NCBI GenBank assembly: GCA_963665765.1
Contig: OY762464.1
Location: 1,736,001 to 1,800,000, forward strand
Length of the DNA stretch: 64,000 bases
Source: Bin76 sp963665765
Lineage (GTDB): Bacteria > Actinomycetota > Acidimicrobiia > Spongiisociales > ZC4RG35
Direction: 5' to 3'
Part shown: one piece after another, positions 17,879 through 26,434 of the stretch
Position numbering within the stretch: position 1 is the first letter of the stretch
Layout: each line of letters opens with the position of its first letter
Position numbers and translations under genes: made by a program
Notes under the pieces: generated by a model
The model's input: the letters and a program-made list of their open reading frames with translations, nothing else
What the model was told of the DNA's origin: nothing
Database searches by the model: none

Positions 17879-18681
17879 GCGCGCTCTCTCCGGCTCGGAC
17901 GGCCTCATGGTGGGAGAAGGCCGGGCGACGTCTTTGGTATCACTGGCCGGTGGTGTTGGTGCTGATCGGCATAGTGGTCTTCTGGATATTTATGATCGAA
18001 TGGCGGGATTTCCATCCCATCGTGCTGCCTTCGCCGGGGGCGGTGATCGAAGCCCTGGTGGAAAATCGGATCGACTATGTGCGAGCGGGGTTCGTCACCT
18101 TCTATGAGATGATCCTCGGCTTCATGGCGGGTGGGGCGCTGGGGTTCTTTTCGGCGGTCGGGATCTTCTATTCGCCCTTTCTGCGGCGCTCGCTCTATCC
18201 CCTGCTGCTGGGGTTTCGAATCGTTCCCAAAGTGGCTTTTGTCCCCCTCTTTTTGGTCTGGTTCGGCATCGGCGTGGGAGTCAAGGTGGCGCTGGCCAGC
18301 TTCGCCATTTTCTTTCTGATCCTGATCCAGACCGGCTTGGGTCTGGCCGGGGTGGATCCCGCCCTGATCGAGTTGGGAAGATCGCTTCGGATGAGCGAGG
18401 TGGCGCTGCTGCGAAGGATCCGTCTGCCGGCGGCGCTTCCGGCCATCATGGTGGGAGTGAAGCTGGGGATAACCTACGCCCTCACCAATGTGGTGGTGGC
18501 CGAGATGGTGGTGGCCACCGAGGGCTTGGGTTTTCTGGTGGTGGAAGCCCGGTCCTTCATCAAGACCCACGAGATGATCGCCGCCATCTTCGTGGTGGCG
18601 TTCATCGGGCTGGTGGTGTTCGCGGTGGGGCTGTGGGTGGAGCGAAAAACCGTGTTCTGGTATTTGGATGCCGATCACTGA
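17869..18681 (+). CDS. ABC transporter permease, second subunit
   Basis: A 270-residue permease homologous to the preceding one (coupling motif ELGRSLRMSEVALLRRIRLPAALP). The likely start is TTG at 17869, placed 8 bases after GGAGG and overlapping the upstream stop; a GTG at 17845 would add eight residues without a better ribosome-binding site. It completes the importer. Confidence 0.88.
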   Translation: MGIGALSPARTASWWEKAGRRLWYHWPVVLVLIGIVVFWIFMIEWRDFHPIVLPSPGAVIEALVENRIDYVRAGFVTFYEMILGFMAGGALGFFSAVGIFYSPFLRRSLYPLLLGFRIVPKVAFVPLFLVWFGIGVGVKVALASFAIFFLILIQTGLGLAGVDPALIELGRSLRMSEVALLRRIRLPAALPAIMVGVKLGITYALTNVVVAEMVVATEGLGFLVVEARSFIKTHEMIAAIFVVAFIGLVVFAVGLWVERKTVFWYLDADH

Positions 18682-18717
18682 TCGGCGGGTAGAAAACCTG
18701 GTCCCGCACCCGGCGGC

Positions 18718-19107
18718 CTACTCCCATCCGGGAGGTTGGTCGGAGACAATGTGAAAGTCTCTCCCGGCAGGGGCGTATATCTCCAGCAGCACCGCGGGGT
18801 TTCCGCCGGAACTTCCCGCCGCGTGGGGAACACCGGGAGGAATGAAAGCCACGTCGTCCTTGGCAAGTTGGTGGGTGATGCCGTCGATCACCACCGAAAC
18901 GGCGCCTTCCAGCACCAGATAGACATTCTCGGCGTGCTGGTGGAAGTGATACGGCCCCATCCCGGAGTCACGGTTCAAAACGTTGATGTGCATATCCACC
19001 TGACGGGCGCCGTTGGCAGGCCCCACCAGATGTTTGGTGATTCCCCGTTCCAGGCGCATGACGGTTTGCTCGGCCCCGGAGACGCTGGTCAGTCGTGCTT
19101 TGGTCAT
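18718..19107 (-). CDS. Small single-domain cupin
   Basis: A 129-residue cupin with metal-binding motif 1 in YHFHQHAENVYLVLEG and motif 2 around FIPPGVPHAAG. The ATG at 19107 follows a strong AAGGAG site; a longer frame upstream has no ribosome-binding site and an unlikely Pro-rich leader. It is convergent with the ABC importer operon. Single-domain cupins of this kind are metal-dependent isomerases, dioxygenases or sensors, and the role here is not known. Confidence 0.82.
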   Translation of the reverse strand: MTKARLTSVSGAEQTVMRLERGITKHLVGPANGARQVDMHINVLNRDSGMGPYHFHQHAENVYLVLEGAVSVVIDGITHQLAKDDVAFIPPGVPHAAGSSGGNPAVLLEIYAPAGRDFHIVSDQPPGWE

Positions 19108-19345
19108 GTCACTCCTTTTCTTGCGCAGGCTACCTCCTGGTCGGGTCGGTGGTTCTGCCAACGGGTCGGGTTCCACCGACGCCCCCTCCCCCATCGGGGT
19201 ATCGGCCGGCGGAGGATGAAAACCGCGGGACTCCGGTGGAGGTTATGATGATGATCTCACGGGCAGGCTGACTCCCGATATCAAAGAGGTCTGATATGCG
19301 GCCAATAGCTGTGGAGGCGATAATGAACTCGCCGGTGGCGGACGG

Positions 19346-20437
19346 ATGGGAAAGGGCTTGGGACTGAGAGTGGCGCCCGGTCATTCGCCTTTGCGTTGGG
19401 GCCTGCTCGGAACAGCCCGCATCAATGCTCGCCTGATTCAAGCGGTCGCCATGTCGGAGCGATCGGTGGTTACGGCGGTCGCCAGCCGAGACGGAGCGCG
19501 AGCGCGTTCCTATGCCAACCGCCACGGTATTCCTCTTTCCTTTGGCAACTATGAGCAGATGTTGGCGTCCGAGGAGGTGGACATCGTGTATGTCTCCCTG
19601 CCCAACTGGCTGCATGTCCCTTGGGGGGTGCTGGTGGCGAGATCAGGTAAACACGCCCTGATCGAAAAGCCCATCGCCATCCATCCCGGTGAGATGCAAC
19701 GGTTGATGCAGGCGGAGGAGCAGAACGGAGTGGTCATCCAAGAAGCGTCGATGATGCGTTTTCACCCCCAAACCGCTCTCCTCCGCCGGATGGTATCGGA
19801 GGGGGTTATCGGAGTCCCCCGCTGGGCACAGGCGACCTTCGGGTTCACTTTGCTGTACGCCGACGACATCCGCCTGGACGCCCGGGGAGGGGGCTCGATG
19901 TGGGATCTGGGCTGTTATCCGATCACCTTGTTCCGGGCCGTATTGCAGGCAAGACCCGAACAGGTGGAGGGGTTCATCCGCCGAGCAGGCCAACCGGCGG
20001 ACATGACCTTCGGCGCTCAGATCCTTTATGGGGGAGGCGTAATGGGGCAGTTCGTCACCAGCATGGAGGTCTTTCCTTCCTGGTCGGCGGAGTTCGTCGG
20101 CTCCCGAGGCCGGATCCGCGTCTCCTATCCGTGGCTCAGCCAGGTGGAGCTGTCCTCCACGGTGGAGGTGGTCACCCAGGAGGCGTCGGCGGCTGCTCTG
20201 TCCAAATCCGGGGACGATAATCGGGCGTTCGGCGACGAAGCGGATGATCGAATCACCAGGGTCCACACCTTCGAGGGCGTCAATGCCTATCTGGAAGAAG
20301 TCAAGGCTATGGAGAGGGTGATCCTCGACGGGGAACCGAGCATCTACCCTCTGGGTGAGAGCGCGGTCAACATGGCCACCATCCGCGCCCTGTTGGAGTC
20401 GGCCGACCATCGAAAGGTGGTGACAGTGGATGGGTGA
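19346..20437 (+). CDS. Gfo/Idh/MocA-family NAD(P)-dependent oxidoreductase
   Basis: A 363-residue protein with an N-terminal Rossmann fold (LRWGLLGTARINARL) and the family EKP motif in LIEKPIAIHP. The C-terminal beta-sheet domain contains GGSMWDLGCYPITLFRAV, which places the catalytic Asp/His region. Members oxidise or epimerise sugars, inositols and related polyols. Its ATG is 238 bp from the divergent cupin gene. No sugar-pathway partner is near, so the substrate is open. Confidence 0.88.
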   Translation: MGKGLGLRVAPGHSPLRWGLLGTARINARLIQAVAMSERSVVTAVASRDGARARSYANRHGIPLSFGNYEQMLASEEVDIVYVSLPNWLHVPWGVLVARSGKHALIEKPIAIHPGEMQRLMQAEEQNGVVIQEASMMRFHPQTALLRRMVSEGVIGVPRWAQATFGFTLLYADDIRLDARGGGSMWDLGCYPITLFRAVLQARPEQVEGFIRRAGQPADMTFGAQILYGGGVMGQFVTSMEVFPSWSAEFVGSRGRIRVSYPWLSQVELSSTVEVVTQEASAAALSKSGDDNRAFGDEADDRITRVHTFEGVNAYLEEVKAMERVILDGEPSIYPLGESAVNMATIRALLESADHRKVVTVDG

Positions 20438-20449
20438 CCACGGCCTTCT

Positions 20450-20662
20450 TTATCTTTTTTCGAGATGCTCCAAGATCTGTTGGAAGCCCCGATCGAGCTT
20501 CTCGTCCGTGGCTCGGTGTTGTACGTCTATTTTGATGTCGAGCCGATGCATGTCGTGCTTCAAGTCGGCCACATCGTGCTTCAAGTCGGCCACGTCGTGC
20601 TTCAAGTCGGCTATGTCCTCCCCGATGCGTCTCTCCAGGCTGTTGAGTGCATCAGCGGTCAT
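20450..20662 (-). CDS. Small heptad-repeat coiled-coil protein
   Basis: The minus strand encodes a 70-residue, highly charged protein with three near-identical heptads DLKHDVA, then DMHRLDIKIDVQHRATDEKLDRGF, ideal for a parallel coiled coil. An in-frame ATG at 20794 would extend it to 114 residues with a basic N-terminal part (RDGRPKTHAI). Neither start has a strong ribosome-binding site. The plus-strand reading gives a repetitive VVLQVGH protein and is less likely. It fills a gap with no other gene between the oxidoreductase and sufD. Function unknown. Confidence 0.4.
   Translation of the reverse strand: MTADALNSLERRIGEDIADLKHDVADLKHDVADLKHDMHRLDIKIDVQHRATDEKLDRGFQQILEHLEKR
20555..20617. 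repeat. Three tandem 21-bp repeats
   Basis: Three consecutive units begin GTGCTTCAAGTCGGC and differ at only a few bases. The 21-bp period is exactly one coiled-coil heptad in the minus-strand reading, so the array probably grew by slippage inside the coiled-coil gene. Confidence 0.8.
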
Positions 20663-20827
20663 CTGAGCGTCATCCTTAGCGTCCACGTTTTCGAGTATAT
20701 CCGGCGCTCCGACCGCTCTCAACAACGGAATCGCATGTGTCTTGGGACGTCCATCCCTACCCGTTTCTTGTAAAAGGGGGGTTCCCGATAGCATTTGCGA
20801 AGCTGACTCCGAAAGCCTTTTCCATAC

Positions 20828-22090
20828 ATGCCGGGTCTCGACCACAAAACCTTTGAGAAGTTCAACGCGGCGGTGCCCGACCCCTGGGCGTCCCAACGCC
20901 GGGAGGCTTTCGAGCATTACCGACGTCTTCGGATGCCTTCCGCGAAGGAGGAGAACTGGAAGTATGTGAATCTGGATTTCGATCTGGATGAGATGGGTCT
21001 CCCGAGCGCCGTGGGCGATCCCCTGCCCGAAGATGCCTTCTTGAAGAACTGCGCCGCTCGGGCCGGCTCGGCAGTGATGGTGGATGGAAGGGTGATGGAG
21101 ATTCGCAACGAGACGGATGCCGGGCTGGGTTCTATGGTGGGAGGATGGAACGGTGAATCCTCTCCTGGGCTGTTGACTGCCGACACCGACAAGTTCGCCG
21201 CGGCCGCCCTGGCATTTTCGACGGATGGAATCGCACTGCGGATCCCTCGGAACCGCGCAGTGGATGCGCCGTTCGTGATCGATGTCCAATCCACCTTGGC
21301 CGGCGCCGTCACCTTCCCGACCCTGACCATTCGGGCGGAGGAAAACTCCGAAGCCACCGTGGTGGTGTTCTTCCGATGCCCGGACGGGATTGGCAGCGTG
21401 GTGGTTCCCAACCTGCAAATCACGGTGGGACACGGCGCTCGTCTTTCGGTCACCACTGTCGGTCTGATGGGGACCGACGGCGCCAACATCATGCATCACC
21501 GGTCCGAGATAGGCCGAGACGCCACCCTGCGGATAGGAGAGATCGGTTTGGGTGGGCGGTTGGCGCGTATGGATTTGCGCACCACGCTGGCGGGAAGAGG
21601 AGGCAGCGTGGAGGTGGTGGGTCTGTATTTTGGGGAGATGCGTCAGGTGCTGGACTACCGGCTGGTAGTCAACCATGTCGGTCCTTCCACCAGTTCGGAC
21701 GTGTTCTTGAAGGGAGGAGTGCAAGATCAAGCGCAGTCGATCTTCACCGGGCTGTTGCGAATCGAAGAGGATGCGGCGGGTACCTCGGCCTTTGAGACCA
21801 ACCGCAACCTGGTGCTGTCCGAGGGCGCCAAAGCCAACTCGGTGCCCAACCTGGAGATACTTTGCAACGATGTGATTTGCGGGCACGGTTCGAGTGTCGG
21901 ACCCCTTGAGACCGAGCCCTTGTATTATCTGATGAGTCGGGGGATCGGCCAGGCCCGGGCGGAGAGGGTGCTGGTGAGGGGATTCTTTGGGGAGGCGATC
22001 GACCGTCTGCCCCTGGCGGATCTCGGCGAGCCGGCCCGCCAAGCGGTCAATCGGCGTTTTGCCCAAGCTCAGGAAGAAGGAAGGGTCTGA
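20828..22090 (+). CDS. sufD: SUF Fe-S cluster assembly protein SufD
   Basis: Non-catalytic partner of SufB in the SufBCD complex. The 420-residue protein has the N-terminal KFNAAVPDPWASQRREAFEHYRRL helix pair with PSAKEENWKYVNL, a long beta-helix, and the C-terminal GHGSSVGPLETEPLYYLMSRG motif shared by SufB and SufD. Its stop overlaps the ATG of the Rieske gene by one base, and the Rieske gene overlaps sufC, giving a compact sufD-Rieske-sufC operon. sufB is not in this operon. Confidence 0.93.
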   Translation: MPGLDHKTFEKFNAAVPDPWASQRREAFEHYRRLRMPSAKEENWKYVNLDFDLDEMGLPSAVGDPLPEDAFLKNCAARAGSAVMVDGRVMEIRNETDAGLGSMVGGWNGESSPGLLTADTDKFAAAALAFSTDGIALRIPRNRAVDAPFVIDVQSTLAGAVTFPTLTIRAEENSEATVVVFFRCPDGIGSVVVPNLQITVGHGARLSVTTVGLMGTDGANIMHHRSEIGRDATLRIGEIGLGGRLARMDLRTTLAGRGGSVEVVGLYFGEMRQVLDYRLVVNHVGPSTSSDVFLKGGVQDQAQSIFTGLLRIEEDAAGTSAFETNRNLVLSEGAKANSVPNLEILCNDVICGHGSSVGPLETEPLYYLMSRGIGQARAERVLVRGFFGEAIDRLPLADLGEPARQAVNRRFAQAQEEGRV

Positions 22091-22419
22091 TGGAATGGAC
22101 AGTGGCGGCCCAATTGGCCGAGATGGAGGAAGGGCAGGGGGTGAGGTTGTGTCACGCCGGTCGGGTGGTGGCGGTGTTCTTGGTCGAGGGGGAGGTCTAC
22201 GCGCTGGATGATCTCTGCAGCCACGCGGAGGCTTCGCTGTCGGAGGGAGAGGTGTTCGACACCGAGGTGGAGTGTCCCCTCCACGGCGCGGCATTCGATC
22301 TGGCCAGCGGAGAGGCGTTGACTCTGCCTGCCACCAGACCGGTGGCTACCTATCCGACCCGTGTGGAACAGGGGAAGGTGTTGGTGAAAATATCCGATGA
22401 TCGAGCCGAGGAAGCCTGA
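22090..22419 (+). CDS. Rieske-type [2Fe-2S] ferredoxin
   Basis: A 109-residue Rieske protein with ligands Cys43-x-His45 (DLCSHAE) and Cys62-x2-His65 (ECPLHG), followed by the proline-loop region. Small Rieske ferredoxins of the non-haem oxygenase type are common inside actinobacterial suf operons and are thought to supply electrons or test cluster delivery. It overlaps both neighbours, so it is certainly co-translated with SufD and SufC. Confidence 0.93.
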   Translation: MEWTVAAQLAEMEEGQGVRLCHAGRVVAVFLVEGEVYALDDLCSHAEASLSEGEVFDTEVECPLHGAAFDLASGEALTLPATRPVATYPTRVEQGKVLVKISDDRAEEA

Positions 22420-23201
22420 TGAGCGCGGCTTTGAAGGTGCAGGATCTGCGAGCCTCGGTGGGCACGGTGGAGATTCTTCGGGGGGTGGATCTGGAGGTGC
22501 CTTTCGGGCAGATGCATGCTCTCATGGGTCCCAACGGATCAGGAAAAAGCACTTTGTGTCATGTCCTCTCCGGCCATCCCGACTTTGAGGCGGAAGGAAA
22601 GGCCTGGGTGGGCGGCCAGGAGATTTCGGACCTGGCGGTCGATGAGCGGGCTCGTCTGGGTTTGATACAGGCTTTCCAGAATCCGGTGTCGGTCCCCGGC
22701 GTCGATTTGGAAGAGATTATGAAAGAGGCGGCGGAGGAACGGGGTTTGGATCCTGAAGAGGCCCGTCGTCGAATAGCCGAAGCCGCCCGCCGATTCGATA
22801 TGGATGGGTTCTTGGGACGCTCGGTGAATGACGATCTGTCCGGCGGAGAGAAGAAACGTTCGGAGATTTTCCAGATCTCGGTGCTCTCCCCGAAGGTGGC
22901 CCTCTTGGACGAAACCGATTCCGGTCTCGATATCGACATGGTGCGAACCGTGGCCACGGCGGTGGAGGAAATGCGTCGTCCCGAGATGGGGATTTTGATG
23001 ATCACCCACCATTCCCGGATTCTCGGCTATGTCAAGCCCGACCGGGTGCATGTGATGATGGGAGGGAAAATCGTCACCTCCGGCGGGCCGGACCTCGCTT
23101 CGGAACTGGAGCAAGCCGGCTACGAGGGTTTGCGGAAGCGACTGGGGATCGCTTCCCCGGTCGCTTCCGATTTCTTCACCGATCTCCCCTTCGCCGACTG
23201 A
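22419..23201 (+). CDS. sufC: SufC ATPase, first copy
   Basis: ABC-type ATPase of the SufBCD complex, 260 residues. Walker A is GPNGSGKS at about residues 37-44, the Q-loop is FQNPVSVPGV, the signature is LSGGEKKRSEI, and Walker B with the D-loop is VALLDETDSGLD. The DETDSGLDID motif is specific for SufC. It lies directly after the Rieske gene. Its sequence is clearly different from the second copy at 28320, so this is an old divergence and not a recent duplication. Confidence 0.93.
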   Translation: MSAALKVQDLRASVGTVEILRGVDLEVPFGQMHALMGPNGSGKSTLCHVLSGHPDFEAEGKAWVGGQEISDLAVDERARLGLIQAFQNPVSVPGVDLEEIMKEAAEERGLDPEEARRRIAEAARRFDMDGFLGRSVNDDLSGGEKKRSEIFQISVLSPKVALLDETDSGLDIDMVRTVATAVEEMRRPEMGILMITHHSRILGYVKPDRVHVMMGGKIVTSGGPDLASELEQAGYEGLRKRLGIASPVASDFFTDLPFAD

Positions 23202-23215
23202 TCCGAGGTTCCCTG

Positions 23216-24955
23216 ATGGCCGGTGAGTCCCAAGATCAAGACATCCGCTACGAACCAGATGAAAACCCTCCGCCCCTGGTGGCGATTGGCGCCGGCTTTC
23301 AGGCCGCCGCACTGACCATTGCCCCGGTGGTGCTAACCGTGGTGATTGTGGCAAGAATCGCTCAGCAGTCTGAGGGATACATATCGTGGGCGGTGTTCGC
23401 CGTTCTGCTAATCAGTGGGTTGACCACCGCTCTCCAGGCCTTTCGGGTAGGTCGAATCGGCGCCGGGCATGTACTCATTATGGGCACTTCCGGGGCCTTC
23501 ATCGCGGTCTGCGTGGCAGCCCTGCAGAAGGGGGGCCCTTCGACCATGGCCGGCCTCATCGTGGTGTCGTCACTGTTTCAGTTTCTGATGGCCTACCGGC
23601 TTTCGTGGTTGCGGCGGATCTTCACACCGGTAGTTTCAGGCACGGTCATCATGCTGATTGTCGCCACGGTGGCGCAGATCCTTTTCGAATCGCTGGCGGA
23701 TGTGCCCGGCAGCGCCTCCTCGGCGGCCGCTCCGGCGGCGGCGTTGGCCACCCTGGTCACGGTCGGCGGGCTGATGTTGCGCGGTTCTTCCACCTGGCGG
23801 CTTTGGTCGCCGGTGATAGGTATTGGCGTGGGTTGCGTGGTGGCCGCGGCCTTCGGCATCTATGATTTGCAGCCGGTCAGGGATGCTGTCTGGGTCGGCG
23901 TCCCAATCCAATCCTGGCCGGGTTTCAGCTTTGTCCCGGATGCCGACTTTTGGGCTCTGCTGCCGGCCTTTGTGATGGTGACTCTGGTGGGGGCCATAGA
24001 GACCCTGGGCGACGGCGTGGCTATCCAACGAGTTTCTCGGCGGCGTCATCGGGCCACGGATTTTCGGGTGGTGCAAGGCGCTCTCAATGCTGACGGGGTC
24101 GGCAATCTCCTGTCCGGTCTGGCGGGGACCCTTCCCAATACCACCTATTCAACCAGTATCTCGCTTGCCGAGGTCACGGGCGTGGCGGCGCGGCGGGTGG
24201 GGGTGATCATCGGCGCGGTATTTGTGGGCACGGCGTTCTTTCCCAAGGTCGCCGCGGTGCTGATTTCCATACCGGCGCCCGTCGCCGCCGCCTATATTGT
24301 GGTGCTTTTGGCGTTGCTGTTTGTTCAGGGCATGAAAATCATCATCCAGGACGGTGTTGACCACCGGAAGGCGGTGGTGGTGGGGGTGTCGTTCTGGCTG
24401 GGGGTGGGATTTCAGAACCAGTGGATTTTCCCCGACCTGCTGGCCGACGGCTTTTTGGGGTTGCTGTTCGGCAACGGGATGACTGCCGGGGCGATCGTGG
24501 CCATCGTCATGATGCTTTTCATGGAGGTGACCAGTCCGAGCCGAAGGCGGCTGGAATTTCCGCTCGACTCGGAGGCTCTCCCCAAATTGGAAGGTTTCTT
24601 ACGGGAGTTTGCCACCCGGTCCCAACGGGATTCCGCTTGGGTGGAGCGTCTAATACTGGTAGGGGAGGAGATTCTTGGCAACTTGAGGTCCGATGAGATA
24701 CCTTCTTCCGGAAAACCCCGCCACATGGTGGTGAGAGCCCGCTCTGCCGGTAGCGGAGCGGAATTGGAGTTCCTCTGCGCCTCCGATCCGGAAAACCTGG
24801 AGGATGGGCTGTCATACCTGGGGGATGCGCCGGACATACCTGACACCCGTCAGATGTCCTTCCGTTTGTTGCGCCACTACGCTTCTTCGGTGCGCCATCA
24901 GAAATACCATGATGTTGACATCGTTACGGTGAGCGTGGAAGGCACTCGCAGGTGA
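23216..24955 (+). CDS. NCS2 purine/pyrimidine permease fused to a histidine-kinase-like ATPase domain
   Basis: A 579-residue protein. Residues about 20-440 form the 12-14 hydrophobic segments of a nucleobase:cation symporter-2 (xanthine/uracil family), with the signature-like SGLAGTLPNTTYSTSISLAEV. From about residue 453 a soluble domain resembles RsbW-type anti-sigma/HATPase folds: an N-box-like VGEEILGNL near 484, and a C-terminal RQMSFRLLRHYASSVRHQKYHDVD stretch that matches the end of such domains, although its ATP-lid glycines are degenerate. The transporter may be gated or may sense through this domain. It follows sufC by 14 bp but is unlikely to be a SUF component. Confidence 0.85.
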   Translation: MAGESQDQDIRYEPDENPPPLVAIGAGFQAAALTIAPVVLTVVIVARIAQQSEGYISWAVFAVLLISGLTTALQAFRVGRIGAGHVLIMGTSGAFIAVCVAALQKGGPSTMAGLIVVSSLFQFLMAYRLSWLRRIFTPVVSGTVIMLIVATVAQILFESLADVPGSASSAAAPAAALATLVTVGGLMLRGSSTWRLWSPVIGIGVGCVVAAAFGIYDLQPVRDAVWVGVPIQSWPGFSFVPDADFWALLPAFVMVTLVGAIETLGDGVAIQRVSRRRHRATDFRVVQGALNADGVGNLLSGLAGTLPNTTYSTSISLAEVTGVAARRVGVIIGAVFVGTAFFPKVAAVLISIPAPVAAAYIVVLLALLFVQGMKIIIQDGVDHRKAVVVGVSFWLGVGFQNQWIFPDLLADGFLGLLFGNGMTAGAIVAIVMMLFMEVTSPSRRRLEFPLDSEALPKLEGFLREFATRSQRDSAWVERLILVGEEILGNLRSDEIPSSGKPRHMVVRARSAGSGAELEFLCASDPENLEDGLSYLGDAPDIPDTRQMSFRLLRHYASSVRHQKYHDVDIVTVSVEGTRR

Positions 24956-24957
24956 TA

Positions 24958-24993
24958 TTGCCCGCCACTGGGTGACACCCGTGGGGCAGGCAA
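24958..24993 (+). other. Imperfect GC-rich hairpin after the permease gene
   Basis: TTGCCCGCCACTGGGTG pairs with CACCCGTGGGGCAGGCAA with one bulge. It sits directly after the permease stop and before the fumarase ribosome-binding site. No T-run follows, so it is a weak terminator or message stabiliser at best. Confidence 0.4.
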
Positions 24994-25024
24994 CCTCCGG
25001 GTTCGCCCGAAGGGAGTGAGATCT

Positions 25025-26416
25025 GTGGAGTACCGGTCGGAGAGAGACTCGATGGGAGAAGTGCTGGTTCCCATTGATGCCTACTACGGCGCATCGACTC
25101 AGCGGGCGGTGAAGAACTTTCCCATATCGGGGACTAGGTTCGAAAGACGTTTTATCTGGGCGTTGGGCCTGATCAAAAGTTCGGTGGCGGAAGCTGCGAT
25201 GGAAGGGGGACATCTGTCGCCGGGGATCGCCGAGGCAGTGCGTCAAGCGGCCTCGGAAGTGATGGAGGGACGTTGGGACGAGCACTTTCCGGTGGATGTC
25301 TTCCAGACGGGTTCGGGCACATCCACCAACATCAATGCCAATGAGGTGATTGCCGGCCGGGCCAACGAATTGTTGGGCGGCGACCGGCACAAGCGACTGG
25401 TGCACCCCAACGATCACGTCAACTTCGGACAGTCGTCCAACGATGTCATCCCCACCGCCATTCATGTGGCGGCCGCGGCCGGGATCCACGAGTCTCTTCT
25501 GCCGGCGTTGCAGTGTTTGGCCGATGCGTTGGCAGCCAAATCGGAAGAATTCTCCGGGCTGGTCAAGTCCGGCCGTACCCATCTGATGGATGCCACCCCG
25601 GTTACTCTGGGCCAAGAGTTTTCCGGCTACGCTCAAGCGGTCGGCGCCTGCGCCGAAAGGTTGAGAAAAGTCCTGCCCGAGTTGGAGGAGTTGCCTTTGG
25701 GCGGCACGGCGGTGGGCACGGGCATCAACTGCCCCGACGGTCTGGCTGAAGCGGCCATCTCCCGGATTGCTCAAAGTTCGGGCATGTCTTTTCGAGAAGC
25801 CGCCAATCACTTCGAGGCTCAGGCCGGCAAGGACGCCGCCGTCAATGTCTCCGGGGCACTGAAGACGGTGGCGGTGTCCCTTTTCAGGATCGCCAACGAT
25901 CTGCGTTGGCTGTCATCGGGTCCGGTGACCGGGATCGCCGAGATACGTCTGCCGGCGCTGCAGCCTGGTTCTTCGATCATGCCCGCCAAGGTCAACCCGG
26001 TTATCCCGGAGATGATGATGCAGGTGGCGGCGCAGGTGATCGGCAATGACGCCACCATCACCTGGGCGGGCGCCAACGGCAACTTCGAACTGAACGTGAT
26101 GATGCCGGTGATCGCCCGCAATCTCCTGGAGTCCATCAGGCTGTTGGCCAACGCAGTCCGCGTCATGGCTCGAAAGTGCGTTGCGGGGATCAAGGGGGAC
26201 GCTGAGCGAGCCCGCCAATTGCTGGAGCGCAACGTCATCGTGGTGACTGCCCTCAATCCTCACATCGGATACGACGCGGGGTCTTCCGTCGCCAAGGAAG
26301 CCTTTGCCACCGGCCGCACGGTCCGAGAAGTGGTGTTGCAGCGGGGTCTTTTGACCGAGGAGGAGCTGGACGACCTGCTAGATTTGCGAAAGATGACCCA
26401 GGGAGGGTTCTCCTGA
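25025..26416 (+). CDS. fumC: Class II fumarase / aspartase-family lyase
   Basis: A 463-residue member of the fumarase/aspartase superfamily. FumC-like features are HPNDHVNFGQSSNDVIPTA, GRTHLMDATPVTLGQE and LGGTAVGTGIN. The signature loop, however, reads GSSIMPAKVNPVIPE, the form usual in aspartate ammonia-lyases rather than the GSSIMPGKVNPTQ of classic FumC. Fumarate hydratase is the better overall call, with aspartase possible. A GTG at 25025 placed 8 bases after AGGGAG is preferred; GTG 25016 lies within that ribosome-binding site. Confidence 0.82.
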   Translation: MEYRSERDSMGEVLVPIDAYYGASTQRAVKNFPISGTRFERRFIWALGLIKSSVAEAAMEGGHLSPGIAEAVRQAASEVMEGRWDEHFPVDVFQTGSGTSTNINANEVIAGRANELLGGDRHKRLVHPNDHVNFGQSSNDVIPTAIHVAAAAGIHESLLPALQCLADALAAKSEEFSGLVKSGRTHLMDATPVTLGQEFSGYAQAVGACAERLRKVLPELEELPLGGTAVGTGINCPDGLAEAAISRIAQSSGMSFREAANHFEAQAGKDAAVNVSGALKTVAVSLFRIANDLRWLSSGPVTGIAEIRLPALQPGSSIMPAKVNPVIPEMMMQVAAQVIGNDATITWAGANGNFELNVMMPVIARNLLESIRLLANAVRVMARKCVAGIKGDAERARQLLERNVIVVTALNPHIGYDAGSSVAKEAFATGRTVREVVLQRGLLTEEELDDLLDLRKMTQGGFS

Positions 26417-26434
26417 GCCAATGACCATCGGCCA

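Noticed and set aside
20555..20617. CRISPR-like array
   Set aside because: The 21-bp units are contiguous, without spacers, and in phase with a coiled-coil reading frame.
20450..22294. 614-codon minus-strand frame opposite sufD and the Rieske gene
   Set aside because: Only its last 70-114 codons, outside sufD, look like a protein (the coiled coil). The rest is a shadow of sufD.
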